From: Acuticoccus sp963704595
GTDB taxonomy: Bacteria; Pseudomonadota; Alphaproteobacteria; Rhizobiales; Amorphaceae
Length of the DNA stretch: 64,000 bases
NCBI GenBank assembly: GCA_963704595.1
Contig: OY969922.1
Location: 3,348,001-3,412,000 of the forward strand
Direction: 5' to 3'
A model generated the notes under the pieces. The model had not been told where the DNA came from. It worked only from the letters and a program-made list of their open reading frames with translations, and made no database searches. Position numbers and translations under genes: made by a program. This document shows, one piece after another, positions 1 to 9,131 of the stretch; positions within the stretch are counted from its first letter, which is position 1; each line of letters opens with the position of its first letter.

Positions 1-272
1 ACATGACGCGCATCCAGGACGAGTACGACGCGCCGGGTGCCATCAAGGCCGACTACAGCGACTATCACCTGACGGCAGGACACCTGCCGCAGCTGAAGAA
101 GACCTGCGCAATCCTCCACCCCCTGCCCCGCCGCAACGAGCTCGACCCCGCCATCGACCAGGACCCCCGCGCCAAATACTGGCGCCAGGAGCGCAACGGG
201 ATGTGGGTCCGCGTCGCGCTGCTGACGATCCTGTGCGGGATCGACGACCGGGTGCAGCTTCCGGAGCTGTGA
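1..272 (+). CDS. pyrB: Aspartate carbamoyltransferase, C-terminal part (truncated by window edge)
   Basis: Only about the last 90 codons are present; the true start lies upstream of base 1. ATCase condenses aspartate with carbamoyl phosphate in the first committed step of pyrimidine synthesis. The visible part has the carbamoyl-phosphate loop motif HPLPR (about residues 39-43 of the visible piece), followed by the family-typical DPRAKYWRQERNGMWVRVALL-like helix in which the family places tyrosine and arginine contacts. The stop TGA is at 270-272. The residues DADPRAKYWRQ-type and the GMWVR helix favour ATCase over ornithine carbamoyltransferase, which would show HCLP instead of HPLP. The frame runs directly into a LysR fragment in another frame, so the extreme C-terminus may have been altered at that junction. 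Assignment is fairly secure; the paralogue type is not. Confidence 0.8.
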   Translation, partial: MTRIQDEYDAPGAIKADYSDYHLTAGHLPQLKKTCAILHPLPRRNELDPAIDQDPRAKYWRQERNGMWVRVALLTILCGIDDRVQLPEL

Positions 273-429
273 TATCCTCGCCAGCGAGATATCGGCGGGC
301 CGGCTGGTCCGGGTGCTGCCGGGCTATGAGGGGCCGGCGCGCCCGATGAACGCGGTCACGTCCGCCAACCGGCGGCCGACCGCAAAGGTGCGCACCTTCG
401 TCGATGCGCTGGAGGCAGCGTTCGGTTGA
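271..429 (+). pseudogene. LysR-family regulator, C-terminal remnant only
   Basis: Translation from 271 gives about 52 residues ending in TGA at 427-429. It contains ISAGRLVRVLPGYEGP followed by a segment with the pattern ANRRPTAKVRTFVDAL. This matches the last part of the LysR substrate-binding domain, where proteobacterial regulators typically read AAGRLVRVLPDYE and NRRPTPKVRTFVDFL. The helix-turn-helix and most of the effector domain are missing: upstream in the same frame the sequence is the pyrB gene and the frame closes within about 200 bases (TGA at 70-72). There is no start codon or ribosome binding site of its own. It is either the relic of a deletion that fused pyrB and lysR ends, or an assembly join. 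It is not expected to be functional. Confidence 0.6.
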
Positions 430-456
430 AGGCCGGGCTCCCGACGCCAGCGGCCG

Positions 457-1876
457 CTATCGGCCGGAGAAGCGGTCGTCGGGCTCGATGTCTTCCGGCG
501 GCTCGTGGATTTCGAGCAGGCGGTCGATGAAGGCGTGCGCCCAGGTCGTGGCGGTGTTGGTCATCACCTTGTCGTTGAGGATCTGGTGGCGCTCCTTGCG
601 CTCCTCCAGCGGCATCTGGATCGCGGTGCGCAGCGCCTCGGCCATCTCGTCGATGGAGTACGGGTTGACGATGACCGCCTCGCTCATCTCCTCCGCCGCG
701 CCGGCGAAGCGGGAGAGGACGAGGACGCCGGGGTTCTCCGGGTCCTGCGCCGCAACGTATTCCTTGGCGACGAGGTTCATCCCGTCCCGCAGCGGCGTGA
801 CGAGGCCGACCGCCGAGCCGCGGTAGATGCCGGCGAGCGAGCGGCGCGGGAACGAGCGGGTGATGAAGTGGATCGGCGTCCAGTCGAGGTCGGAGAAGCG
901 GCCGTTGATGCGGCCGGACAGGCCTTCCAGCAGGCGCTGGATCTGCGAATAGGCGCGCACCTCGGAGCGGGACGGCGGCGCGATCTGCAGGAGCGAGACC
1001 TCGCCCTTGTGCTCGGGGTAGAGCTCCAGGAGGCGCTCGAACGCGGTGAAGCGCTCCGGCAGGCCCTTGGAATAGTCGATCCGGTCGACGCCGACGATCT
1101 GCTTGCGGTCGTCGAGCTCGGCACGGACGAGCGCGAGGTTCTCGCCGCCCTCCTTCGACTTCGGGGAACTTGGAGAAGGCCTCGGCGTCGATGCCGATGG
1201 GGAAGGCTGCGGCGTGGACGCGGCGGTCCATGGCGGCGATGGCGCCATCGTCCTCGCGCGAGCCGCCGACTTCCTCGAACAGGTATCGCTCGAACGCTTC
1301 GAGGTGGTTGGTGGTCTGGAAGCCGATGAGATCGTACGACAGCATCGCGTGGACGATCTTCTTGTGGTTCGGCAGCGCGGTCAGCACTTCGGGCACCGGG
1401 AACGGGATGTGCAGGAAGAAGCCGATGGGGTTCTTCACGCCCGCGGCGCGCAGCATCTCGCCGAGCAGGAAGAAGTGGTAGTCCTGCACCCAGATGATGT
1501 CGTCGGGCCGCAGGAGCGGCACCAGGCGGGCGGCGAAGCGCTCGTTGACGCGGCGGTAGCCCTCTTCGAGGCGGCGGTCGAAGTCGGTCAGGTCGAGGCG
1601 GTAGTGCAGCGTCGGCCACAGGGCGCGGTTGGCGAAGCCTGCGTAGAACTCGTCATAGTCCACCTGCGCGACGTCGATCGTCGCGGTGGAGACGGTGTCT
1701 TCCTCGGTGAACTTCAGCGCGCCGTAGGTGCCCTGCTCTGACACCTGTCCCGACCAGCCGAACCACAGGCCACCCCGCTCGCGCAAGACGTCGACCAGCG
1801 CGACGGCGAGTCCGCCGGCGCGGCCTGTGTCGGTGAGCGGTCCAACGCGGTTGGACACGATGACGATGCGATTCAT
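457..1876 (-). CDS. otsA: Trehalose-6-phosphate synthase (one apparent frameshift)
   Basis: GT20 enzyme joining UDP-glucose and glucose-6-phosphate into trehalose-6-phosphate in the cytoplasm. The N-terminal part has SNR near residue 8, the GGL loop, WFGWSG, WVQDYHFFLLGEML, HIPFP, GFQT and FPIGID. The C-terminal part has VGVDRIDYSKGLPERF (donor phosphate-binding Arg and Lys) and LVTPLRDGMNLVAKEY. The two parts lie in different frames and meet at a run of four G on the plus strand (1163-1166). Removing one base restores FSKFPKSKEGG and a 472-residue protein, the usual length. Last gene of an otsB, GH15, otsA operon, starting 45 bases after the GH15 stop. The substrate-binding region reads LWPTLHYR where many homologues have LWPLFHY. 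Confidence 0.93.
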
Positions 1877-1921
1877 GACTCCCCAATGCCTCTGGAACTG
1901 AACAGGCGCGGCCGTTTCTCG

Positions 1922-3703
1922 TTAAATGACCTTATCCCAGCGGCGGGACAGGCGTACAGCGCCGTTGATGATACCGACCATGGAATAGGTCTGGGGAAAG
2001 TTTCCCCACAGCTGATTGGTATGCGGATCGACGTCCTCCGACAGGAGGCCGAGATGGTTCCGGCACGACAGCATCGTCTCGTATATCTCGCGCGCCTCCT
2101 CGCGCCGGTCCATCCGGCCAAGCGCGTCGATGTACCAGAACGTGCAGACGTTGAAGGCGACTTCCGGCCGTCCGAAATCGTCCGCGGCATCGTAGCGGTA
2201 GAGGTGATTGCCGCGGCGAAGGCGCTCGCCGATCCGCTCGACGGTCGCGACGAACCTCGGGTCCTGCACGTCAAGAAAGCCGACCTCCGCCATCAACAGG
2301 AGCGATGCGTCGAGACTCTCGCCGCCGAAGCTTTCTACGAACGCGCCGACGTCTTCGTTCCACGCCTCCTTGCAGATCCTGTGCGTGAACCTCGTCGGCC
2401 CGGGCGCGCCAGTGGCGCGGGTTGAGACCGAGCTGGTTGGCGATCTTGGCGAGCCGGTCGAGCGCGGCCCAGCACATCAGCGAGGACGAGGTGTGGACCC
2501 GCTCGCGGGTGCGCAGTTCCCAGATGCCGGCGTCCGGCTTGTCGTGCAGCATGTAGGCGCGGTCGCCGATCACCTCGAGGTGGCGGAAATCCTCCATCGA
2601 GCCCTGGCGCAGAAGGCGCTTGTCGAAGAAGGCCTGCGCGGCGGCGAGCACGATGTTGCCGTAGACGTCGTGCTGGTAGTGCTCGTGCGCCTGGTTGCCG
2701 ACGCGCACCGGCCCCATGCCCATGTAGCCCGGCAGGTCCGCCATCGATTCCACGATGTCCGCTTCAAGGCCGATGCCGAACACCGGCTGGATGTGGTCGC
2801 CCCGCGTCTGGGCGATGATGTCGCGGATATAGGTGAGGTAGTTCTCCATCGTCTCGAGGTCGGACAGGTTGTTGAGCGCCCGGACCACGAAGAATGCGTC
2901 ACGCAGCCAGCAGTAGCGATAGTCCCAGTTGCGCTCGGAGCCCGGCGCCTCGGGGATCGAGGTGGTGACGGCGGCGACGATCGCGCCGGTCTCCTCGAAG
3001 GTGCACAGCTTCAGCGTGATGGCGGCACGGATCACCGCCTCCTGCCACTCCAGCGGCAGGCCGAGGCGGAGCGACCAGCGCTTCCAGTAATATTCGGTCT
3101 CTTCCTGGAATTCGCGGCCGATGGTGCCGGGGCGTTCGGACAGCGATTCGTCCGGGCCGAGGAAGAAGTTGTACTCGCGCTCCAGCACGAAGAACGTCTC
3201 GTCGCGGATGTAGGTGACCGGCGCGTCGGTGTTGAGGCGCAGCGTGATCCCGTCGCTGACGTAGCGCACGTGGTTGGAGCCGGAGGTGATCTGCGGCCGC
3301 GTCGCGCCCCAGTCGAACCGGGGGCGCAGGACGATCCGCACCCGCGGACGGCCGGAGACCGGGCGGACCCGCCGCACGATCTGCGCCGGACGGAAGACGC
3401 GGCCGCGCGACAGGAAGCGCGGGCGCGAAATCGTCGATCTCGACGGCCGAGCCGTCGTGCGCGATCAGCCGCGTGCGCAGGATCGCGGTGTTCTCGATGT
3501 AGTGCTGCTCGGAGTGGGAGATAATCCTCGATCTCGATGGCGAACGCGCCGTCCTCCGGTGCGCCGGTGCTGCCGAGGAGCGAGTGGAAGACCGGGTCGC
3601 CGTCGGGCCGCGGCAGGCACCACCACACGATGCGGGCCTGAAGATCGACGAGGGCGGAGATCGAACAGTTGCCGATGATCCCCAGCGCCATGTTGTTGCT
3701 CAT
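1922..3703 (-). CDS. Glycoside hydrolase family 15 protein, glucoamylase/trehalase-like (three apparent frameshifts)
   Basis: GH15 alpha-glucosidase-type enzyme of about 592 residues once three single-base insertions (near 3517, 3425 and 2390) are removed. The N-terminus reads IGNCSISALVDLQARIVWWCLPR, the beta-sandwich start typical of bacterial GH15 proteins. The (alpha/alpha)6 barrel carries NWDYRYCWLRDA, the substrate-binding segment around one acidic region, then DAGIWELR with the expected general-acid Glu. The C-terminus holds TFWYIDAL and NQLWGNFPQTYSMVG. Sitting between otsB and otsA, it most likely acts on trehalose or on maltooligosaccharides; bacterial GH15 trehalases occur in this setting. 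Substrate cannot be fixed from sequence. Each break gives a clean continuation, so the gene is probably intact in the organism. Confidence 0.88.
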
Positions 3704-3740
3704 TGCGCCGATCCCCTCGTCTGGCCTGCCGCTTCCATCA

Positions 3741-4468
3741 TCAGGAATGCCCTTCCGCTATGTCCTTGAGCCACTTGTGGACGGCCGGAACGTCCGGCAG
3801 GCGGTATTGTGCGCAGGTCTCGCCTTCCCCGACCTTGATGCCGAAGCCGCCGGCCTCTGCCGCCGCGCGCATCCCGTCCTCGTCGGTCGTGTCGTCGCCG
3901 ATGAAGATTGGCGTGCGGCCTTCGAACGGCGGGTGCGCCATGAAGGCGACGACCGCGATGCCCTTGTGGAAGCCTTTGCCCTTGGCCTCCACCACCATCT
4001 TGCCGTGGATGAGGTTGAGGGTTTCGAGGTCCTCGGCCCACTCCTTCATCTGCGCCTTCACCTCGCCCTCGCGGTCCGGCGCGGCGCGGTAGTGGACGGC
4101 AAGGCCTGCGCCCTTGTCCTCCATCGAGACGCCGTCCTTCAGCCCGCCCCACGCGAGGATGCGCTCGCGCAGCGTCGCGATCTCCTCCGGCGGCGGGGCG
4201 TGTTCGATCTCGGCGCCCGGGCTTGGCGCGGCGCTCCAGCCCGTGCATTCCGGCAGCGGCGATGGGCATGGCGAGGAAGCGCGTCGACGTCGGAGACCTT
4301 GCGGCCGGTGACGACGGCGACCGCGCCGCCCGCCCGCTCGACCACCTTCTCGATGGTGTCCTGCAGGCCGGCGGCGACCTTCACGCCGTCGGGTCGGTCG
4401 ACGATGTCGACGAGGGTTCCGTCAAAGTCGAGAAACAGAGCGAAACGCTCCGGCACGGGTGGCGTCAT
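3741..4468 (-). CDS. otsB: Trehalose-6-phosphate phosphatase (two apparent frameshifts)
   Basis: HAD-superfamily phosphatase releasing trehalose from trehalose-6-phosphate. The N-terminus has FLDFDGTLVDI with the nucleophile and acid/base Asp pair, then VAVVTGR (motif II). After two single-base insertions (near 4275 and 4217) the reading continues through MPIAAAGMHGLERR and the cap domain to KGFHKGIAV (motif III Lys region) and FIGDDTTDEDGM (motif IV metal-binding acids). Corrected length is 241 residues, normal for OtsB. The ATG at 4466-4468 directly precedes the DGT region by 11 residues. First gene of the trehalose operon; the GH15 gene starts 37 bases downstream. Together the three genes make and probably degrade trehalose as an osmoprotectant. 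Confidence 0.92.
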
Positions 4469-4557
4469 GGAGGATCCAGCGTTGCCATGGGGCCAGGTCG
4501 GCCGATGCGCTGCACCATGCCTCCTCAAACGGCCTCGGGCAACCGCGCGAGCCGGGC

Positions 4558-5277
4558 TCAGGCGCCTGAAATCGCGCCATCCACCGCGCGGGGCCTGCGT
4601 TCGGGCGCCTTGCACAGATCGTAGACCACGCAAGCCTCGCACAGGGGCCGCCGCGCCTTGCACACATGCCGGCCGTGGAGGATCAGCCAGTGGTGCGCGC
4701 CCTTGAGGAAGCGCGGCGGCACGATCCGCTCCAGCGCCTGCTCCACCTCGTCCGGCGTCTTGCCCGGCGCGAGGCCGAGCCGGTTGCCGACACGGAAGAT
4801 GTGCGTGTCGACCGCGATGGTCGGCTCACCGAACGCCTCGTTGAGGACGACGTTCGCAGTCTTGCGGCCGACGCCAGGCAGCGCCTGAAGCGCTTCGCGG
4901 CTCGTCGGCACCTCGCCGCCGTGCTCCTCGACGAGGATGCGCGACAGGGCCATCACGTTCTTCGCCTTGGTGTTGAAGAGGCCGATGGTCTTGATGAAGT
5001 CGCGCACCTTCTCCTCGCCGAGGTCGAGGATCGCCTGCGGGTTGTCCGCCGCCGCGAACAGCGCGCGCGTCGCCTTGTTGACGCCGACGTCGGTCGCCTG
5101 TGCCGACAGCACCACGGCGACGAGGAGCGTGAACGGGTTGACGTATTCGAGCTCGGTCTTGGGCTCGGGCAGCGCCTCGGCGAGGCGGGCGAACAGCGCG
5201 TCGGCCTCCGCCCGCGTGTAGCGGGAGCGCTTGCGCGGGGCGGCCTTGCGGACGGGTCTTGCCGGTTTCTCCGCCAT
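4558..5277 (-). CDS. nth: Endonuclease III, DNA glycosylase/AP lyase
   Basis: Base-excision repair enzyme removing oxidised pyrimidines and nicking abasic sites. The 239-residue reading frame is uninterrupted. It has the helix-hairpin-helix LPGVGRKTANVV with the catalytic Lys, the catalytic Asp in VDTHIFRVGNRLG, and four C-terminal cysteines (C x6 C x2 C x5 C in the segment CKARRPLCEACVVYDLC) that ligate the 4Fe-4S cluster. The N-terminal 18 residues are basic (KPARPVRKAAPRKRSR), slightly longer than in E. coli. The start ATG (5275-5277) lies 3 bases beyond the stop of the YnjB-like gene, so they are probably cotranscribed although functionally unrelated. Confidence 0.96.
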   Translation of the reverse strand: MAEKPARPVRKAAPRKRSRYTRAEADALFARLAEALPEPKTELEYVNPFTLLVAVVLSAQATDVGVNKATRALFAAADNPQAILDLGEEKVRDFIKTIGLFNTKAKNVMALSRILVEEHGGEVPTSREALQALPGVGRKTANVVLNEAFGEPTIAVDTHIFRVGNRLGLAPGKTPDEVEQALERIVPPRFLKGAHHWLILHGRHVCKARRPLCEACVVYDLCKAPERRPRAVDGAISGA

Positions 5278-5280
5278 CGC

Positions 5281-6473
5281 TCAGAGGAACGCCTCGTCCC
5301 ACACACGCTCGATGATCGGGGTCCACGAGGCATGCGGCTCGGCAAGCGTCGGCGCGTCGACGGTCGCCGCCTTGCCGAAGGCTTCCTGTTCGGCGGCCGG
5401 CAGCGCTTCGATGTCGATCACCGCCGGATCGCCCCAGACCGCGACGTCGGCCTTGCGCGCCTGCGCCTCCGGCGAGAGGAGGAAGTTGGCGACCACCACG
5501 GCGCCCGCCTTGTCGCCGGCGTTGGCCGGCACGCCCACGAAATGAACGTTGCCGATGGTGCCTCCGGCAAACGCTCCGATCGCGGCCGTTTCGGGCAGCA
5601 GGCCGTTCGCGACGGCGCTTGCCGCATCCGACGGGTTGTTGGTCAGCGCCAGCGCAATCTCGCCGTCCGCGAACAGGCGGCGGAGGTCGGCGACGTTCTG
5701 CGGGAAGGCGGCGGCCGGAGCGCCACAGGTTCGGATGGAGCTTCTCGAGGACCGGCAGGAGGTTCTGCCGCACCAGTTCCTCGGCGCCCTCGCCCGCCGG
5801 TTCGCGCAGGACGTCGGGGTCCGGCACGGTCTCGACGAGGATCTGCTTCAGGAACGCGGTGCCGACGAAGTTGGGCGGCTGCGGATAGGTGAAGCGGCCG
5901 GGGTTCTCGGCGGTGAACGCGACGAGCTCGTCGAGCGACTGCGGCGGCGTCGGTGCGCGCATCGTCGTAGATATAGACGAGCTGGGCGCGGCCCCAGGGG
6001 GATTCCTGCCCTTCCACCGGCACGCCGAAGTCGGTCAGGATCGCGGCGCCGTAGCGGTCGAGGTCGACCAGCGGCCGGTTGGGGAGCTTTTCGGCCCATT
6101 CGCCGCCAAGGAGGAGCCCCTTCTCCTTCATGGCGACGAAGTTCTCGCCGTTGATCCAGATGAGGTCGACGGCGCCGCCGTCGTCCTGCCCGGCGACCTT
6201 TTCGGCCAGCACGCGGCTCACGGCCTCGGCGGTGTCGGTGAGCTTCACCTGCCGCAGCGTGATGCCGTAGCGTGCGGCGACCTCATCACCGACCCAGGCG
6301 ATGTAGTCGTTGATGTGGGTCTCGCCGCCCCAGGCGTACCAGTCGACGGTCTGGCCACGGGCGGCGGCGGTGACTGCGGCCCAGTCGGACACGTCGGGTG
6401 CGGGGTCGGCATGGGCGGGCGCCGCGAGGATGAGCGCGAGGGCTGCGAAGGCGGTGAGCTTGAAGTTCGGCAA
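5281..6473 (-). CDS. YnjB-like ABC transporter substrate-binding protein (two apparent frameshifts)
   Basis: Periplasmic binding protein of the uncharacterised YnjB family (COG4134). The signal peptide FKLTAFAALALILAAPAHA is followed by GQTVDWYAWGGETHINDYI, a signature of this family, and by IWINGENF. Frame changes near 5962 and 5715 are each cured by removing one base, giving 396 residues. The C-terminal part contains NFLLSPEAQARKADV, typical of extracellular solute-binding proteins. The only start near the signal peptide is TTG at 6471-6473, three bases after the DsbD stop. Partner permease and ATPase genes (ynjC, ynjD) are not adjacent, so the ligand and the rest of the transporter are unknown. 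In E. coli the YnjBCD substrate is also unsettled. Confidence 0.85.
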
Positions 6474-6476
6474 GGG

Positions 6477-8601
6477 TTACCTGGTCGCGAATGCGGTCTC
6501 GAGGGCGGAAAGGGTGAGGATCTGCGGAAGGACTTCCGGCGCGTCTGACGCAGGATAGTAGACGTAGAGGGGGACGCCCGCACGGCCGAATCCATCCATC
6601 AGCGCGGTGACTTCGGGGTCGCTGCGCGTCCAGTCGGCGACCATGTAGGTCGTGCCGGTGTCGCCGAGGAGCCTCTGGAAATCCGCGCTGTCGAACACCA
6701 CCCGCTCGTTGACCTTGCAGGTGATGCACCATGCGGCCGTCACGTTGAGGAACACGGGCTTGCCCTCCGCCCGCAGGCTGGCGAGGGCTGCGGGGGTGAA
6801 CGGCGGTGGTCCCTGCCTCCGCCGCGATCGCGGCAGGCGGCCGCGCGGAGACGCTCGGCCAGCCGACGACACCCGCGGCGATGATGCTAAGCGCGGCGAG
6901 CACGGCGGCGACGCGGTTGGAGCGCGCCGCGCCCCGCTGCGACAGCCCGAACAGCCAGGCCGCGAGCGCGACGAGGAGAAGCGCGAGGAGCGCGCCGAAC
7001 AGCGCGTCGACCCCGACGAGCTGCGCCAGCACCCAGACGAGCCACGCCGCCGTCGCGTAGAGCGGGAACGCGAGCGCCTGCTTGAAGCGCACCATCCAGG
7101 CACCCGGCCGCGGCAGGAGCCGCGACAGGCCCGGAACGAGCGCCAGCACCACGAACGGCAGCGCGAGCCCCAGCCCCATGGCGAGGAACACGCCGAGCGC
7201 GAGCGGGGCCGAGGTGCTGAGCGCCATGCCGATCGCGACCGCCATGAACGGCGCGGTGCAGGGCGTCGCGACGACGGTCGCGAGAACGCCTGTGGCGAAC
7301 GACCCGGCGACGCCGTCCTGCGGCCCCCTGCCGCCGAGCCGGGTCAGCCCCGCGCCGATCTCGAACACGCCTGAAAGGTTGAGGCCGACGGCGAAGATCG
7401 CCGCCGCGATCAGCGCAACGAACACGGGGCTCTGGAGCTGGAAGCCCCAGCCGACCGCGACGCCCGCACCCTTGAGCGTGAGGAGGACGCCAGCGAGGAC
7501 GGCAAAGCTCGTCAGGATGCCGCTGGTGTAGGCCGCTCCGATCAGCGCCCGGCGCGCGAACGGCGCGGAGGCGTGCTCGACGAGGCCGAACACCTTGAGC
7601 GCCAGCACGGGAAAGACGCATGGCATGAGGTTCAGGATGAGCCCGCCGAGGAAGGCGAACAGAAGTGCCTGGAGCGGCCCTATTGCGACGCGGGGCGCCT
7701 GCGCCTCAAGCGTGGCGAGCCCGCCTCCCCCCGGCGATGCGGGCGGCGCGGGGGCGGCGACGACGGGGGCCGCCGGCGCGGCGGGATCAGCTTCGCCACT
7801 CGCGGTGATCCACCACGCGCCGGCGTCGGTCTTGAGGATTCCGCGGAGGTTTCCGTCGAGCCGGCCCCTGCCGGCGGGAATCGCAAGGGTGAACCCGTCA
7901 CCGTCCGCAGCCTCGGTGCTCGTCTGCTCCGCGGCGTTGTCGATCAGACCGCGCGTGTCGGGGAAGAACGTCGCGCCCTCTCCGCCACCCTCCGGCACGG
8001 TTATATAGAGAGTGTCGTCGGCACGCGAATAGGACGCATCCATGTCGCTCTCGCCGGGGAGCGCCCATTCGGCCTGCACGAAGGTGAAGGCGACGGCCGA
8101 ATCCACCTCCGTGGCCGTGCCGGTCGGGATGAGGAGCTCGGCCGTGCCGCTCTCGGGAATGCAGATCTTCTCGCACACCAGCCAGTCGACCCGGACGGGC
8201 ACGCGGTAGGTTTCGCCCGCCGGCCAGTCCGCCGGGACCGGCACCGAGGTGAGGAGCGTGAACTCGCCGCTGTAGCCGAAGTTCATCAGCGGCGGGTACG
8301 GCAGCCGCTCCGGCACCGGGAAACGCACCGGCGCCGCCCCGCCTTCCTGAAGCGTGAAGTCGATCATCGGCGGCTCGCCCGAATCGCCGGGGTTCAGCCA
8401 GTAGGTGTGCCACCCGTCTTCGAGCGCATGGCGGATCGCGATCTCCGTGCTGTCGCCGGGGGCGGTCCGCTCGTTGCGCACCACGAACTCGGCGCGCACG
8501 TGGTTCGCCGCGATCACCGCAGGCTCGGCCGCGGCCGGCGCCCTCGCCGCCGGGAGCGCCAGCCCGAACAGCGCCGCGGTCAGGATGGCGAGGCGGCGCA
8601 T
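6477..8601 (-). CDS. dsbD: DsbD-type thiol:disulfide interchange protein (one apparent frameshift)
   Basis: Inner-membrane reductase passing electrons from cytoplasmic thioredoxin to the periplasm. All three expected cysteine pairs are visible: periplasmic alpha domain CEKIC, membrane domain LNLMPCVFP and VATPCTAPFM, and C-terminal thioredoxin-like domain WCITCK. About eight hydrophobic segments fill the central part. The frame changes near 6805, before the C-terminal domain; removing one base gives about 707 residues. A signal peptide MRRLAILTAALFGLALPAARA begins at the ATG 8599-8601, which I prefer over the in-frame ATG at 8628. The N-terminal domain resembles the Rhizobiales form with DGWHTYWLNPGDSG. 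Followed after 3 bases by the YnjB-like gene. Confidence 0.9.
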
Positions 8602-8709
8602 CTGCACAATGATCGATCCCATTTCCATGCCGCTGACTTAGAGTGGGATGACCCGCCGCGCCAAGCCATCCCTTCGTCACGATTGCGCGACGGAACCCCG
8701 GAGCTTCCC

Positions 8710-9120
8710 ATGAGCCACGACTTCGCCGTCCACCAGGAACTGACGCGCACGTTCCGCTTCTATATCGCGCTGACAGTGTTCGCGAACCTTGGATACGCGC
8801 TGGTGCTCGGCATCTTCCTCGTTGCCGCGACGCTCGTTCCCGGCACCTTGTCGGCTCTCTTCCTCATCCCGCCTGCCATGGTGTCGACGGGGTTCGCCGC
8901 CCTCTCCGCGTTCGGCGTCGCGGAGGCGTTCGGGCTTCACCGTGCGATCCAGGCGACCGGCAGAGCGCTCGCCCTCCCGCACATCACCCGCTCGATGATG
9001 CTTCCCGTGCAGACCACGCTCACGCTGATCTTCCACGCGATGTTCGCGCTGCTGCTGTTCGGCTGGGTGTTCTTCGCCCTGCTCGGCGTTCTTCCCGAGC
9101 CGTCGGCCCTCGCTGGCTGA
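8710..9120 (+). CDS. Small integral membrane protein, function unknown
   Basis: A 136-residue protein with three or four strongly hydrophobic stretches (about residues 17-40, 44-70 and 103-128) and few charged residues, so probably an inner-membrane protein. I do not recognise the family. The N-terminus MSHDFAVHQELTRTFR is amphipathic and cytosolic-looking. It is transcribed divergently from dsbD, with 108 bases between the two starts, and ends 11 bases before the convergent sulfotransferase stop. Reading-frame codon use matches its neighbours (third positions mostly G or C), which supports it as a real gene. No catalytic motif or cysteine is present. Confidence 0.65.
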   Translation: MSHDFAVHQELTRTFRFYIALTVFANLGYALVLGIFLVAATLVPGTLSALFLIPPAMVSTGFAALSAFGVAEAFGLHRAIQATGRALALPHITRSMMLPVQTTLTLIFHAMFALLLFGWVFFALLGVLPEPSALAG

Positions 9121-9131
9121 CGGACCGCCGC

